A stretch of DNA of 64,000 nucleotides from Bacteroidia bacterium (GCA_030425505.1 JAUIAB010000004.1:1-64000); one strand, 5' to 3'. Positions 1 to 9,497 are shown, numbered from the stretch's first letter. Program-made: numbers and translations. The notes: a model not told the origin generated them from the letters alone.

Positions 1-767
1 CTTTAGTTTTTAGTTTTATCAGCCTGGCTTTTTTTAGAGAAGGGCTTCCCATTTTGCTTTTCTATATTGGTATTGGAATTAGCCTTATCTTTTTTGGAGT
101 ATTAGTTTTTGAAATTCAGTGGATTATACTTGCATCCATTGTTTTAGGAATAATTGCTACCTGGCTTTTTAAAAAGAATGGAAAAAGTGTTCATTTACCT
201 ATTTTAGTTTGCATTGTTTTTGTTGTTTCAGCTTACGGTGTTGATCATATGGTGGAAAACTCTCTTCCAAAGCGGCATCAGGATAGACTAAAAGTTTTAT
301 CCAACCCTGATGAAGATCCTCTGGGATCTGGATACCAGGTTATGCAATCTAAAATAGCAATTGGATCTGGTGGTTTTTGGGGTAAAGGCTTTTTACAAGG
401 TACTCAGACGGAGTACGAGTTTATCCCTGATCAGCACACTGATTTCATTTTTTGCACTATTGGAGAAGAATTTGGGTGGCTAGGGTCTACTTTTGTTTTA
501 CTTCTCTTTTTATTTTTTTGTTATCGCCTTTTGTACCTAAGCGAACGGCAAAAATCGGATTTTGCAAGAATTTATGGTTATTGCATAACTGCTATTTTCT
601 TTTCTCACATTTTCATCAACATCAGTATGACTATTGGAGTATTCCCAGTTGTAGGCATTCCCCTACCCTTTCTCAGTTATGGTGGATCTTCCTTGTTAGG
701 TTTTACTATTATGCTTTTTACTCTTTTAAATCTTGATTCTCACAGAGCTCTGATATTAGCAAGGTAA
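1..767 (+). CDS. rodA: RodA/SEDS peptidoglycan polymerase, 3' part
   Basis: C-terminal part of a SEDS-family glycosyltransferase, the polytopic membrane enzyme that polymerises lipid II for cell elongation with a class B penicillin-binding protein. The reading frame is open to base 3, so the gene starts before the window. The TTG at 54 is only an internal codon. Visible features are several hydrophobic segments and the SEDS signature near the C-terminus (GIPLPFLSYGGSS), preceded by a long extracytoplasmic stretch containing DPLGSGYQ and EYEFIPDQHTDFIF, typical of RodA/FtsW. The DQHTDFIF form and the ending LLNLDSHR favour RodA over FtsW. No pbp2 or mre genes are visible because the upstream side is cut off. 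A perfect hairpin overlaps the stop codon. Confidence 0.93.
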   Translation, partial: LVFSFISLAFFREGLPILLFYIGIGISLIFFGVLVFEIQWIILASIVLGIIATWLFKKNGKSVHLPILVCIVFVVSAYGVDHMVENSLPKRHQDRLKVLSNPDEDPLGSGYQVMQSKIAIGSGGFWGKGFLQGTQTEYEFIPDQHTDFIFCTIGEEFGWLGSTFVLLLFLFFCYRLLYLSERQKSDFARIYGYCITAIFFSHIFINISMTIGVFPVVGIPLPFLSYGGSSLLGFTIMLFTLLNLDSHRALILAR

Positions 768-799
768 TATGAAAAATGAGTTAATTTTCATATTACCTT
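761..799. terminator. Bidirectional hairpin terminator between rodA and lepA
   Basis: Perfect 15-bp inverted repeat, 761-775 against 785-799 with a 9-nt loop, overlapping the rodA stop codon and lying between two convergent genes. It is AT-rich (AAGGTAATATGAAAA) with no clean T-tract on the plus side. Termination is inferred from structure and position only. Confidence 0.6.
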
Positions 800-843
800 T
801 GATACTAAGAGGTTTTTGTTTTCAATTAATCCCTGAGTAGCAT

Positions 844-2634
844 CTAGCTATCTAATTTTAAAACAGCCATGAATGCTTCTTGAGGAATTTCTACATTACC
901 CACCTGTCTCATTCTCTTTTTTCCTTTTTTCTGTTTTTCTAAGAGCTTTCTTTTTCTGGTAATATCTCCGCCATAGCATTTTGCAATTACATTTTTCCTC
1001 AAAGCTTTTACCGTTTCCCTAGCAATAACTTTAGTTCCTATGGAAGCTTGTATAGCAATTTCAAACTGTTGGCGAGGCAGCAATTCTCTCAGTTTTTCGC
1101 AGATTCTTTTACCCCACTCATACGCTTTATCTCTGTGCACTACTGCAGATAAGGCATCTACTACATCTCCATTTAGTCTAATGTCTAGCTTTACCAGTTT
1201 TGAAGTTTGATAACCTATTAGTTCATAGTCTAAAGAAGCATAACCTCTGGATATTGTTTTTAGCTTATCAAAAAAGTCAAAAACAATCTCAGCAAGAGGC
1301 ATTTCAAACTGAAGTTCTACCCTATCTGTTGTTAAATAATTTTGTTTTTTGAGTATCCCTCTTTTGTCCATGCACAAGGAAATGATTGAGCCTATATAAT
1401 CTGATTTGGTGATAATATCTGCAGAAATAAATGGTTCTTCTAAATAATCAATTAAAGTAGGATCAGGAAGTTCTGAGGGCGCATTTACTGTTATTTTCCC
1501 TCCCCTATTAGTATGTGCATAAAACTGAACAGAAGGCACCGTTGTGATAACCGTCATATCAAATTCTCTTTCTAGTCTTTCTTGTACTATTTCCATATGC
1601 AACATACCAAGGAAGCCGCACCTAAACCCAAATCCAAGAGCTGCAGAAGTTTCTGGTTCCCATACCAATGAAGCATCATTTAATTGCAGCTTTTCTATAG
1701 AGGCTCTAAGTTCTTCAAACTCGCTTGTTTCCACAGGATAAATCCCAGCAAAAACCATCGGCTTTACATTTTCAAAACCTTTAATAGGGTTTAAACAAGG
1801 ATTTTTTTCATGGGTTATTGTATCTCCAACTTTTACTTCACTTGCTACTTTTATACCAGATATTAGGTATCCTACATTACCTGCTGAAATAGTGTCTTTT
1901 TTCTCCTGTTTAAATTTTAGAACCCCTATTTCATCCGCATCGTATACCTTCCCAGTATTATAAAACTTTACTCTATCTCCTTTATTTATTTTTCCATTTA
2001 TAACTCTAAAATAAACTTCAATCCCTCTAAATGAGTTAAAAACAGAGTCAAATATTAAAGCCTGCAACGGTTCATCTGGATTACCTTTGGGAGGAGGAAC
2101 TCGATTAACGATTGCTTTTAAAATCTCTTCTACTCCTATTCCTGTTTTTCCACTTGCATGAATTATGTCTTCTTTTTGGCATCCAATTAAATCAATAATT
2201 TCATCTGCTACTTCATCGGGTCTTGCATGTGATAAATCAATTTTATTTAATACAGGTATGATTTCCAGATCATTTTCTAATGCTAAATACAAATTAGATA
2301 TAGTTTGAGCCTCTATACCTTGAGAAGAATCTACTATTAACAAAGCTCCTTCGCAGGCTGCAATGGAACGAGAAACCTCATAAGAAAAGTCAACATGCCC
2401 TGGGGTATCTATTAAATTTAGAATATATTTTTTCCCTTCAAATAAATATTCCATTTGGATGGCATGACTCTTTATTGTGATTCCTCTCTCTCTTTCCAGA
2501 TCCATGTTATCCAATAGCTGTTCCTGCATTTCTCTTTTAGAAACGGTGGATGTTGTCTCCAAAAGCCTGTCTGCCAAGGTGCTTTTCCCGTGGTCAATGT
2601 GTGCAATTATGCAAAAGTTCCTTATATGATCCAT
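844..2634 (-). CDS. lepA: Elongation factor 4 (LepA), ribosome back-translocating GTPase
   Basis: Translational GTPase of 596 residues, the usual LepA length. It acts on ribosomes during translation elongation or initiation stress. The N-terminal G domain shows the P-loop AHIDHGKST (about residues 10-18), [12 protein letters not shown] (G3) and NKIDL (G4). The EF-G-like domains III and V follow, and the LepA-specific C-terminal domain ends in a basic tail ([15 protein letters not shown]), as expected. The ATG start at 2634 gives the canonical [20 protein letters not shown]-terminus. Transcribed alone, convergent with rodA. No oddities. Confidence 0.98.
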   Translation of the reverse strand: MDHIRNFCIIAHIDHGKSTLADRLLETTSTVSKREMQEQLLDNMDLERERGITIKSHAIQMEYLFEGKKYILNLIDTPGHVDFSYEVSRSIAACEGALLIVDSSQGIEAQTISNLYLALENDLEIIPVLNKIDLSHARPDEVADEIIDLIGCQKEDIIHASGKTGIGVEEILKAIVNRVPPPKGNPDEPLQALIFDSVFNSFRGIEVYFRVINGKINKGDRVKFYNTGKVYDADEIGVLKFKQEKKDTISAGNVGYLISGIKVASEVKVGDTITHEKNPCLNPIKGFENVKPMVFAGIYPVETSEFEELRASIEKLQLNDASLVWEPETSAALGFGFRCGFLGMLHMEIVQERLEREFDMTVITTVPSVQFYAHTNRGGKITVNAPSELPDPTLIDYLEEPFISADIITKSDYIGSIISLCMDKRGILKKQNYLTTDRVELQFEMPLAEIVFDFFDKLKTISRGYASLDYELIGYQTSKLVKLDIRLNGDVVDALSAVVHRDKAYEWGKRICEKLRELLPRQQFEIAIQASIGTKVIARETVKALRKNVIAKCYGGDITRKRKLLEKQKKGKKRMRQVGNVEIPQEAFMAVLKLDS

Positions 2635-2896
2635 CTCTACTGCTTACTAATACTTACAAAAGTAGTTATTAGCTCGAATAATTCGGGACTTATTCAACGA
2701 GAACGAGTAACTCTATAATTACAAGATAATTCATTATGCAAGACTTGAGCTAATTGAATACCCGAGCTTAGGGAAAAAGTATCATATGACTTAAATTACA
2801 AATAATTAACAATCAAATTCTTGACCCAAGACTAACGGCCTACTCATAAATAATGAAGGTTAATTGCAAAGTTGGTTTTCCTTTTAATTTAGCTAA

Positions 2897-3130
2897 TTAC
2901 ATATCTACACCACCCTTCAGTCTTGCATATACTATTGGTGGAGTCGTTCGAAAGTCTGTTTTTATTTCAAGAATATCATCGAAGTGGGCAAGAAACTCAG
3001 TAAGTTTATTATATAGTATTCCATTTTTTTTTAGCTCACTTCCTACTTCAGCTAAGTTTGCCCATCCATTGTCTTTTATACAATAGCTCACTGATTTTAT
3101 CACTTTGCCTCTGACAATAGAGTCGTACAT
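2897..3130 (-). CDS. Small LOTUS/OST-HTH-like protein, 77 aa
   Basis: A 77-residue protein that I read as a stand-alone LOTUS (OST-HTH)-like winged-helix module, a fold known for RNA (often G-quadruplex) binding. The pattern runs helix, then DNGWANLAEVGSELKK, then YNKLTEFLAHF, then a beta-hairpin LEIKTDFRTTPPIVYARLK. That order of GWxxLAxxGSxL, a central kLxEfL helix and a final iYvRL strand is typical of the family, but this is by-eye recognition. The start at 3130 sits 23 nt from an exact Bacteroidota-type -7 box at 3154-3161, which supports expression. The overlapping plus-strand frame (2853-3086) has no family resemblance. Reality of the gene is likely; function is only inferred. Confidence 0.6.
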   Translation of the reverse strand: MYDSIVRGKVIKSVSYCIKDNGWANLAEVGSELKKNGILYNKLTEFLAHFDDILEIKTDFRTTPPIVYARLKGGVDM

Positions 3131-3153
3131 AATTTTAATAAATAATATTAGGA

Positions 3154-3161
3154 CAAATATA
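3154..3161 (-). promoter_or_regulatory. Candidate -7 promoter box for the LOTUS-like gene
   Basis: On the minus strand the bases read TATATTTG, an exact match to the Bacteroidota primary-sigma -7 consensus TAnnTTTG, 23 nt before the ATG at 3130. No clear -33 TTG is present at the usual spacing, so this is half a promoter at best. Confidence 0.4.
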
Positions 3162-3323
3162 ACAAAATACTATTTATACTAAATATTATCATACTTATTA
3201 TTTAAAATTCATCAATTCTTTTATAATTAAAATACTCTGTTTACGGAAAAGGCATAAAATCTCATGTGAGTGCAACGTAGAGTCTACGGAATAGGCTATT
3301 TTTATGACATACATGCATACACC

Positions 3324-3932
3324 ATGGATTTAATTGAAAAAATAAATAAGTCTTTTGAAAAAACTCTTCCAGGAGAGGCTGCTCAACTTAAAATGGCTCC
3401 TTCTATTAGAAAACCTACACGTGAATATAATTTAAAATCGGCACAAAAATCATCCATCATGATTTTATTATGTAAGAAAAAAGGAAGCCTACAAATCCCT
3501 TTTATTTTAAGAAAAAAAGGAAGAAATATTCACTCAGGACAGGTAAGTTTTCCTGGAGGGAAGAAAGAACATTCTGATAAAGATTTAATTGAAACTGCAA
3601 TCCGTGAAACACATGAAGAAATAGGAGTTTTAGTAGCTAGAAAGAACGTTCTTGGTACTATGACAGATTTATACATTCCACCTAGCAATTTTCTTGTTAC
3701 CCCAGTTATAGCCTACATAAAAGATTCTCCAAAGTTCAATTTGAGTATATCAGAAGTGGAAGCAGCTTTTTACATAGACTTTTTCCTTTTCAAAAATATA
3801 AGCTTACAGAAAACTGAGGTTATTTCTACTCCTTATGGGAAGATTAAAGCTCCTGGCTACTATTTAGACCCTCATTTTATCTGGGGGGCAACTGCTATGA
3901 TCATAAGTGAGCTTGTAGAAATGCTAAAATAA
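3324..3932 (+). CDS. Nudix hydrolase, CoA pyrophosphatase type
   Basis: Nudix hydrolase of about 202 residues that probably cleaves CoA and its derivatives into 4'-phosphopantetheine and 3',5'-ADP. It carries the UPF0035/CoA-pyrophosphatase pre-motif (ILRKKGRNIHSGQVSFPGG) directly followed by the Nudix box (GG...RETHEEIGV). This combination separates CoA pyrophosphatases from other Nudix enzymes. I choose the ATG at 3324 (MDLIEKINKS). A GTG at 3270 would add 18 residues of unremarkable sequence. Single gene, no close same-strand neighbour. Confidence 0.85.
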   Translation: MDLIEKINKSFEKTLPGEAAQLKMAPSIRKPTREYNLKSAQKSSIMILLCKKKGSLQIPFILRKKGRNIHSGQVSFPGGKKEHSDKDLIETAIRETHEEIGVLVARKNVLGTMTDLYIPPSNFLVTPVIAYIKDSPKFNLSISEVEAAFYIDFFLFKNISLQKTEVISTPYGKIKAPGYYLDPHFIWGATAMIISELVEMLK

Positions 3933-4128
3933 GTATTTGCCTTAATCAATTCACCTTGACTTCTTTAATTGTCACAAAACAAGCATTTATCGTCTTTTTA
4001 AATACCATAGTGTTGCTATGCAGCTTATAAAAGCGTTAATCTGAGAACAAAAGCCAAAATTTTTAGCTCAATAAAAAAAGTCAAGACGAGTTCAATATAT
4101 TTACCTGTTTTTTATAAAAAATTAGTGC

Positions 4129-4461
4129 ATGGTCTATCTATTGGTATTTTTATTTCCTTTTTCTGCTGCTATGATTTATATAGCAATTAGAAATAAGAAG
4201 ATAAAACATAAATATACTTCTATTGCTAAAAGAATAGAAGGAGATTATAAAAAGCTCCTTAACAAGGATTTTCCTGTAGAAAAAGAGTTAAAAAAAATAA
4301 TTATTGATGATACTGCAATTATAGAATTAGAAAAAGCTATTCATGATTTAGAAGATCACTTTTTTTCATCTAAATCTAAATCGATTTCAAAAATTTACTC
4401 ATCGCGAATAAAAAAGTTGAACTTACTGTCTGCTAAAGTAGATAAGCTTAAAAATAAATAA
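4129..4461 (+). CDS. Small membrane-anchored coiled-coil protein, unknown
   Basis: Unrecognised 110-residue protein. Residues 1-20 form one hydrophobic helix (VYLLVFLFPFSAAMIYIAI). The rest is lysine-rich and helical (IKHKYTSIAKRIEGDYKKLL, later LNLLSAKVDKLKNK), which suggests a single-pass inner-membrane protein with a cytoplasmic coiled coil. Composition and codon use match the neighbours. It precedes nrnA by 88 bp on the same strand and may be co-transcribed with it. No family assigned. Confidence 0.6.
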   Translation: MVYLLVFLFPFSAAMIYIAIRNKKIKHKYTSIAKRIEGDYKKLLNKDFPVEKELKKIIIDDTAIIELEKAIHDLEDHFFSSKSKSISKIYSSRIKKLNLLSAKVDKLKNK

Positions 4462-4549
4462 AACTTTAATATGCGCTTTGTTTTGATCAATCCTTGCTTT
4501 TGACGAGTATTATTATCAGTTTTGCCTCTTAATTTTTGGCATTTTCGCC

Positions 4550-5587
4550 ATGCTTAGTTTTGAATCTGTAAAAAAATTAATAAATGGTAGCTCTTTGAAT
4601 GTTACCATTATCCCGCATAGAAAACCTGATGCAGACGCTCTAGGGTCTTGCTTGGCTTTGAATCTTTTTCTAAAGAAAAAAGGGCATCATGTAAATGTAA
4701 TCTCGCCTACTGATTATCCTAGTTTTTTAACTTGGATGAAAGGAAATAATGAAGTCATCAACTTTGAAAATAATAATAAAAAAAAACCTGTTCAGAAACT
4801 GATTGAAAGTTGTGATCTAATTTTTTGCCTTGACTTTTCAAGTCTGGATAGAATTGGAGACCTAGGCACATTAGTAAGAGACAGTAAAGCAAAAATTATT
4901 TTAATTGATCATCATAGGGGTAAAGAAGATTTTGCAGATTATGAGGTATGGGATATTGAAGCTGCTGCTACAGCAGAGTTATTATTTCAGTTTTTTGTTG
5001 ATCTTGGAGAAAAGAAGCTTATTGACAAAGAAACTGCAGAATGTATTTATGCTGGCATAATGACAGATACAGGTTCTTTTAAATTTCCAAGTACTTCTAA
5101 AAAAACCCACTTGATTGCAGCTGAAATTAAGGCTATTGGAGTAAATACTTCCAAAATTCATACTTTGGTTTATGACAATAACTCTGAAAACAGGCTTAAG
5201 CTTCTAGGGTATGCTCTCAACAAGAGGCTAGAGCTTTTAAAAGAGTTTCACTCTGCTTTTTTCATTTTGACTCATGAAGATCAAAAAAAATTTAATGCTG
5301 AAACAGGTGATACAGAAGGACTGGTAAATTACGCATTGTCTGTTGAAGGAATTGTATTAGCAGCTCTTTTTATTGAAAAAAAAGATCATGTTAAAATTTC
5401 TTTCCGATCAATAGGATCATTTTCTGTGGCTGATCTTGCCAAAAATTATTTTAATGGTGGAGGGCATCAAAATGCGGCAGGAGGAATTTCGTATGATTCT
5501 CTAAATAAAACTGTAGCTTTGTTCAAGGAAAGACTGGAAGTAAGTAAGAATGAGCTATCTGAATCTTATTTGCTTAGGACTTCATAA
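4550..5587 (+). CDS. nrnA: DHH/DHHA1 phosphoesterase, NrnA-like oligoribonuclease / pAp phosphatase
   Basis: Cytoplasmic DHH-family phosphoesterase of 345 residues. NrnA enzymes degrade short RNA oligonucleotides (or linear dinucleotides) and can dephosphorylate 3'-phosphoadenosine 5'-phosphate. Metal-binding motifs are all visible: HRKPDADALGS (I, about residue 22), LDFSSLDRIG (II), IDHHRG (III, the DHH signature, near residue 122) and AGIMTDTGSFKF (IV). The DHHA1 substrate-binding motif GGGHQNAAGG lies near residue 303. It starts a tight co-directional run with two FKBP lipoproteins and a patatin (23 bp to the next gene), probably one operon. Choice between NrnA activities is by family only. 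Confidence 0.9.
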   Translation: MLSFESVKKLINGSSLNVTIIPHRKPDADALGSCLALNLFLKKKGHHVNVISPTDYPSFLTWMKGNNEVINFENNNKKKPVQKLIESCDLIFCLDFSSLDRIGDLGTLVRDSKAKIILIDHHRGKEDFADYEVWDIEAAATAELLFQFFVDLGEKKLIDKETAECIYAGIMTDTGSFKFPSTSKKTHLIAAEIKAIGVNTSKIHTLVYDNNSENRLKLLGYALNKRLELLKEFHSAFFILTHEDQKKFNAETGDTEGLVNYALSVEGIVLAALFIEKKDHVKISFRSIGSFSVADLAKNYFNGGGHQNAAGGISYDSLNKTVALFKERLEVSKNELSESYLLRTS

Positions 5588-5610
5588 TATTAATAATCAA
5601 TTTTTTTAAC

Positions 5611-6447
5611 ATGCAATTTAACAGAGCTTTAATTTTTAACTTTTTAGTGGCTAGCATTTTAATGCTTAATTCGTGTAATAAAATGAAAAAAACGGAAAGT
5701 GGTATTGAGTACCAACATGTAATAGAAAACAATACAGAAAAGGCTAAGGTGGATGATTACATATCTTTCAACTTTTCTATTAAGACTTCTACTGACTCTG
5801 TAATTAGTGAATCTAAGAGTCCTTTTACTGCTCAGGTAGGGAAAAATCCGGCTATCAAAATTTTAGACGAAATTATAATGGATAGTGCTGAGGGAGACAG
5901 TGTAAATATCAATATCAGTGCCTCTAAGCTTTTTTCTAACCGAGTACCTCCAGGAATTGATAGTGCTGAGGTTTTAAAAATGAATTTAAAGTTATTGAAA
6001 GTCCAATCTCCTGAGACATATGCTGAAGAGCAAAAGAAAATGGAAGAAGAAAGAGTATTAGCTCAAGAAGAAGAAATAAAATCATACATAGAGAAAGAGC
6101 AGTTTGATGCTCAAAAAACAGAATCAGGATTATACTACGTAATTACAGAAGAAGGAAAAGGTAAGAAAGCCGCTGCTGGTGATATGGTAGTAGTTCACTA
6201 CAAAGGGACACTATTGGATGGCACTAAATTTGATGCTTCCTATGATAGAAACCAACCTTTCGAGTTTACTCTTGGCAAAGGTCAGGTTATAAGAGGATGG
6301 GATGAAGGCATCGCTCTTTTAAGTAAAGGTGCCAAAGCTACTTTAATCGTTCCTTCTGAGCTTGGTTATGGAGCTAGAGGAGCTGGAGGCATTATCAAAC
6401 CTCACTCTGTTTTGAGATTTGATGTCGAACTGGTTGATATTAAGTAA
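5611..6447 (+). CDS. FKBP-type peptidyl-prolyl isomerase lipoprotein
   Basis: Exported FKBP isomerase of 278 residues. It has an N-terminal hydrophobic signal with a lipobox (LNSC, Cys about 22), so it should be lipid-anchored in the envelope. A degenerate FKBP-like segment (about 30-130) is followed by a charged linker and a well-conserved FKBP domain (about 180-278) with VVHYKGTLLDGTKFDAS, GWDEGI and LGYGARG. The N-terminal half lacks these catalytic residues and may serve dimerisation or chaperone function. It lies 23 bp after nrnA and 12 bp before a second FKBP lipoprotein, suggesting a shared envelope protein-folding role. Confidence 0.92.
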   Translation: MQFNRALIFNFLVASILMLNSCNKMKKTESGIEYQHVIENNTEKAKVDDYISFNFSIKTSTDSVISESKSPFTAQVGKNPAIKILDEIIMDSAEGDSVNINISASKLFSNRVPPGIDSAEVLKMNLKLLKVQSPETYAEEQKKMEEERVLAQEEEIKSYIEKEQFDAQKTESGLYYVITEEGKGKKAAAGDMVVVHYKGTLLDGTKFDASYDRNQPFEFTLGKGQVIRGWDEGIALLSKGAKATLIVPSELGYGARGAGGIIKPHSVLRFDVELVDIK

Positions 6448-6459
6448 TTATAAAATTTA

Positions 6460-7023
6460 ATGATTTCATCTTTTTTATATACTAGCATCTTAAAGTGTAG
6501 TGCTATCTTTCTTTTAGCTTCTTTTATTACAAGTTGCGAAATAGAAAGTGACATTACTTCTTTTGATCAACAAGAAAGAGATGAAATCATTATTAATGAG
6601 TATTTGGAGCTCAATAATATTGATGCCTCTAAAACAGAATCTGGTCTTTATTACTCCACCATCCATTCCGCCTCTCCTGGTGCTTTACCTCCTAGTGATG
6701 GAGATTATCTAACAGTGCATTATACTGGTTGGTTACTATATGGTGAAATATTTGATAGCTCAGTATTTAGAGACTCTCCATTGATGATCCAAAGTGGAAC
6801 TGGCAAAATCATACAAGAGTTTGATGAAGACAATAACCCTAAACTTTCAGGCACTGTAATTCCAGGATGGATAGAAGGTCTTTCTTTGGTAAAAGAAGGT
6901 GAACAAGTACGCTTTTTTATTCCTTCTCATCTTGCCTATGGAGTTATAGGTCAGTTACCAGCCATCCCACCGAATGCTATCTTAGTTTTCGACATTGAAC
7001 TTATTGAAGTTCAAAGAAATTAG
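6460..7023 (+). CDS. FKBP-type peptidyl-prolyl isomerase lipoprotein, short
   Basis: A 187-residue FKBP isomerase with a lipoprotein signal (FITSC). One FKBP domain occupies residues about 75-187, with HYTGWLLYGEIFDSS, GWIEGLSLVKEGEQ and the C-terminal strand AILVFDIELIEV. The usual LGYG is read here as LAYGVIG. A short insertion (about residues 118-130, DEDNNPKLSGTVI) sits between the second and third strands. It follows the longer FKBP gene by 12 bp and precedes a patatin gene by 22 bp, so co-transcription is likely. Confidence 0.9.
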   Translation: MISSFLYTSILKCSAIFLLASFITSCEIESDITSFDQQERDEIIINEYLELNNIDASKTESGLYYSTIHSASPGALPPSDGDYLTVHYTGWLLYGEIFDSSVFRDSPLMIQSGTGKIIQEFDEDNNPKLSGTVIPGWIEGLSLVKEGEQVRFFIPSHLAYGVIGQLPAIPPNAILVFDIELIEVQRN

Positions 7024-7045
7024 TAAGTATAGCTAGTACATTTTA

Positions 7046-7798
7046 ATGGAAAAATTGAATATATCTCTTTCAGGAGGTGGTGCAAGAAGTATAATGCATT
7101 TGGGAGCACTGGAAGCTTTGCATGAATTTGACATTGAACCTAGCATAGTTGCAGGGAGCAGTGGAGGAGCAATCGTTGGAGCTTTTTATTGTAGTGGCTA
7201 TAAACCAAAAGAAGCGCTGAAAATAATTAGTGATGCGAGTATAACAAAAATTCTTGGTATTTCTTTTAACCTCAAAGGCTTACTTAATATTGAAAAGTCT
7301 TCTTCTTTTTTTGAAAAATTTATACCTAAAAACTTTGAAGACTTAAACACCCCTTTGCAAATAAATACTACTAATCTGGAGACTGGAGATAGCACTCTAT
7401 TTTCTACTGAATCAATAATACAACCTCTACTAGCTTCTTGTGCTATTCCTGGAATTTTTAGCCCAGTTAAAATTGATAGTACATATTATGTTGATGGTGG
7501 AATAAGTGATAATATGCCCTTACCTCTTTTGGAAAGCTCTAAAATTGAAAGTATTGGCTTTCATTGCAATGCAATTGGCTCATTTGGTAAGGTCTCTAAT
7601 ATTAAAACTATTCTGGAAAGAACATTCCACATCATTGTTAACAAAAATGTGAATAATAGAAAGAATCTTTTTAATTACTTTGTTGAGCCTCCAGGCATGG
7701 CTGCTTACAAAATTTTTGATTTGAAGAAAAGCCAAGAAATTTTTGATATCGGATACTCTTTTACTAAAGATTTTATTTTAAAAGAAATAGTCAACTGA
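7046..7798 (+). CDS. Patatin-like phospholipase, short form
   Basis: Patatin-family serine acyl hydrolase of 250 residues, expected to cleave acyl esters of membrane lipids with a Ser-Asp dyad. Visible motifs are the oxyanion-hole glycines SGGGARSIMHLGALEAL (near residue 10), the nucleophile elbow GSSGG (near 38-42) and the catalytic DGGISDNMPL (near 150). No signal peptide, so cytoplasmic or peripheral. It ends the nrnA-FKBP-FKBP run. A second, longer patatin is at 14753-15673. Physiological substrate unknown. Confidence 0.88.
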   Translation: MEKLNISLSGGGARSIMHLGALEALHEFDIEPSIVAGSSGGAIVGAFYCSGYKPKEALKIISDASITKILGISFNLKGLLNIEKSSSFFEKFIPKNFEDLNTPLQINTTNLETGDSTLFSTESIIQPLLASCAIPGIFSPVKIDSTYYVDGGISDNMPLPLLESSKIESIGFHCNAIGSFGKVSNIKTILERTFHIIVNKNVNNRKNLFNYFVEPPGMAAYKIFDLKKSQEIFDIGYSFTKDFILKEIVN

Positions 7799-7949
7799 GC
7801 AGTGTAAATGGAATTCTTTGAGTCATTAAACTTTTTAATGCCAATTCTACTTATTTAATACTATATTTTGATGTACTTTTAGCAATTTCGTATCAATCAA
7901 TCAGTTCTAGTTATGTCTAGTCTGTTTTTTTGAGAAAATTTGACACAAA

Positions 7950-8043
7950 TGAAACAGACATGTCTGATTTAAAATTGAGACACATAGAAGGATAGTTAAG
8001 CTGTGTGCCAAACAAAATTAGGCAGTTCACAAATTTTAAACAC
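7950..8043 (+). repeat. Dispersed leader element, copy A (before kmo)
   Basis: First of five copies of an element of about 95 bp that ends exactly at the next start codon. Copy A has the intact 12-bp palindrome CAGACATGTCTG (7955-7966), then TTTAAAATT. The inner stem arms CACATAG and CTGTGTG pair with one G-U wobble. Next is a conserved TTAGGCAG stretch and a terminal CACAAATTTTAAACAC directly before the ATG at 8044. The AATTTTAAA near the end can pair with the upstream TTTAAAATT. Confidence 0.9.
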
Positions 8044-9438
8044 ATGACAGATAAGGAAGTAGTCATCTCGGGTGCTGGATTAGTGGGCACTCTACTAGCA
8101 TGTCTTTTATCTGATAAGGGGTATAATATTACTGTTTTTGAAAAAAGACCGGATCTAGAAAAAGTATCACTTTCAAAAGATAAAGGAAGATCTATCAATT
8201 TGGCATTAAGCCATAGAGGGTGGAAAGCTTTATCGAAAATTGGCATTGCTGAAGAAGTAAAGAAATGTGCTATACCAATGTATGGAAGGGAATTACATCA
8301 TACCGACTCAACCTGTATTTTTCAACCTTATGGAGATAATGACCAAGCTATTTATGCTATTACAAGAAAGCAACTAAACATTTTACTACTGAAGTATGCT
8401 AAAAAGAAAAAAAACATCCAGTTTTTCTTTGAAAGTAAGCTAGACTTTATTGAACCAGACAAGAAGGTATTACATATTAAGAAAATGGGAAGGACAGAAA
8501 AAATCACCTATGATAGGTTAATTGGGGCTGATGGAGCATTTTCTATGGTTAGGCAAACTTTGGAAAAACAATATGGTTTTAATTTTTCTCAAACCTTTTT
8601 GGATTATGGATATAAAGAACTTTCAATCCCAGCAAGTGATGCCTCTTTTGCTTTAAAATCCAATGCTTTACACATTTGGCCGAGAAATAGTTTTATGCTT
8701 ATTGCTTTGCCAAATTTTGATCGCTCTTTTACTCTGACTTTATTTTATCCTCTGAAAGGAAAAAATTCATTTGCTGAGTTAAACTCTCGAGAAAAAGTTC
8801 TTTCCTTCTTTAAACAAAATTTTGGAGATGTTTATAAAGAAATTCCAGATTTGGTTCAGCAGTTTACTCAAAACCCAACTTCCTCTTTAGTTACTATCAA
8901 ATGTAACCCTTGGTCTAACAAAAATGGGATTCTACTTATAGGCGATGCTGCTCACGCTATTGTTCCTTTTTATGGTCAAGGCATGAATGCTGGCTTTGAA
9001 GATTGTACTATACTAATGGAGCACTTAGCTCAGAGCAACTATGACTGGGGTTTAGCCATCAAGTCTTTTGAGCAAAGCAGGATACAGGATACTAATGCTA
9101 TTTCAACTCTTGCTTTGCAAAACTTTATAGAAATGAGGGATAAAGTTTCAGATCCTAAGTTTTTGCTACAAAAAAAGATTGAAGCTAAGCTAAGCAGAGA
9201 AATCCCAGACCAGTGGAAGACTTTATATTCTATGATAACCTTTAGTGATACTCCATATAATGAAGCTTTGAAAAAAGGCTTATCACAAGATTGGATCATG
9301 CAGCAGCTAATGAACGATGATGCCTTTCTCCATGGCTGGGAAAGCAAAAAAGTATCTGAGCATCACATAATTAGGAGCTATTTAAAAAAGGCTTCAAACT
9401 CTAAAAATAACACGAACCTAAAACAAGCTTCTTATTAA
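8044..9438 (+). CDS. kmo: Kynurenine 3-monooxygenase
   Basis: FAD- and NADPH-dependent aromatic hydroxylase that converts L-kynurenine to 3-hydroxykynurenine in tryptophan degradation and quinolinate/NAD synthesis. The 464-residue protein shows the Rossmann motif SGAGLVGTLLACLLSDKGY, the KMO-typical GRSINLALSHRGWKAL, and the second FAD motif GDAAHAIVPFYGQGMNAGFEDC. A hydrophobic or membrane-associating C-terminal region follows, as in other KMOs. The start is the ATG at 8044, abutting leader element copy A. A GTG at 8005 would translate part of the repeat and is rejected. No other kynurenine-pathway gene is in the window. Confidence 0.93.
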   Translation: MTDKEVVISGAGLVGTLLACLLSDKGYNITVFEKRPDLEKVSLSKDKGRSINLALSHRGWKALSKIGIAEEVKKCAIPMYGRELHHTDSTCIFQPYGDNDQAIYAITRKQLNILLLKYAKKKKNIQFFFESKLDFIEPDKKVLHIKKMGRTEKITYDRLIGADGAFSMVRQTLEKQYGFNFSQTFLDYGYKELSIPASDASFALKSNALHIWPRNSFMLIALPNFDRSFTLTLFYPLKGKNSFAELNSREKVLSFFKQNFGDVYKEIPDLVQQFTQNPTSSLVTIKCNPWSNKNGILLIGDAAHAIVPFYGQGMNAGFEDCTILMEHLAQSNYDWGLAIKSFEQSRIQDTNAISTLALQNFIEMRDKVSDPKFLLQKKIEAKLSREIPDQWKTLYSMITFSDTPYNEALKKGLSQDWIMQQLMNDDAFLHGWESKKVSEHHIIRSYLKKASNSKNNTNLKQASY

Positions 9439-9497
9439 AAACTGGTTAGATCAATAAATTCTTATCAGCATTTTTCATTGCGTTATCTAACTTAAAA

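Noticed and set aside
2853-3086. Plus-strand open frame of 77 codons
   Set aside because: Opposite strand of the LOTUS-like gene; no family resemblance and no promoter-like sequence before it.
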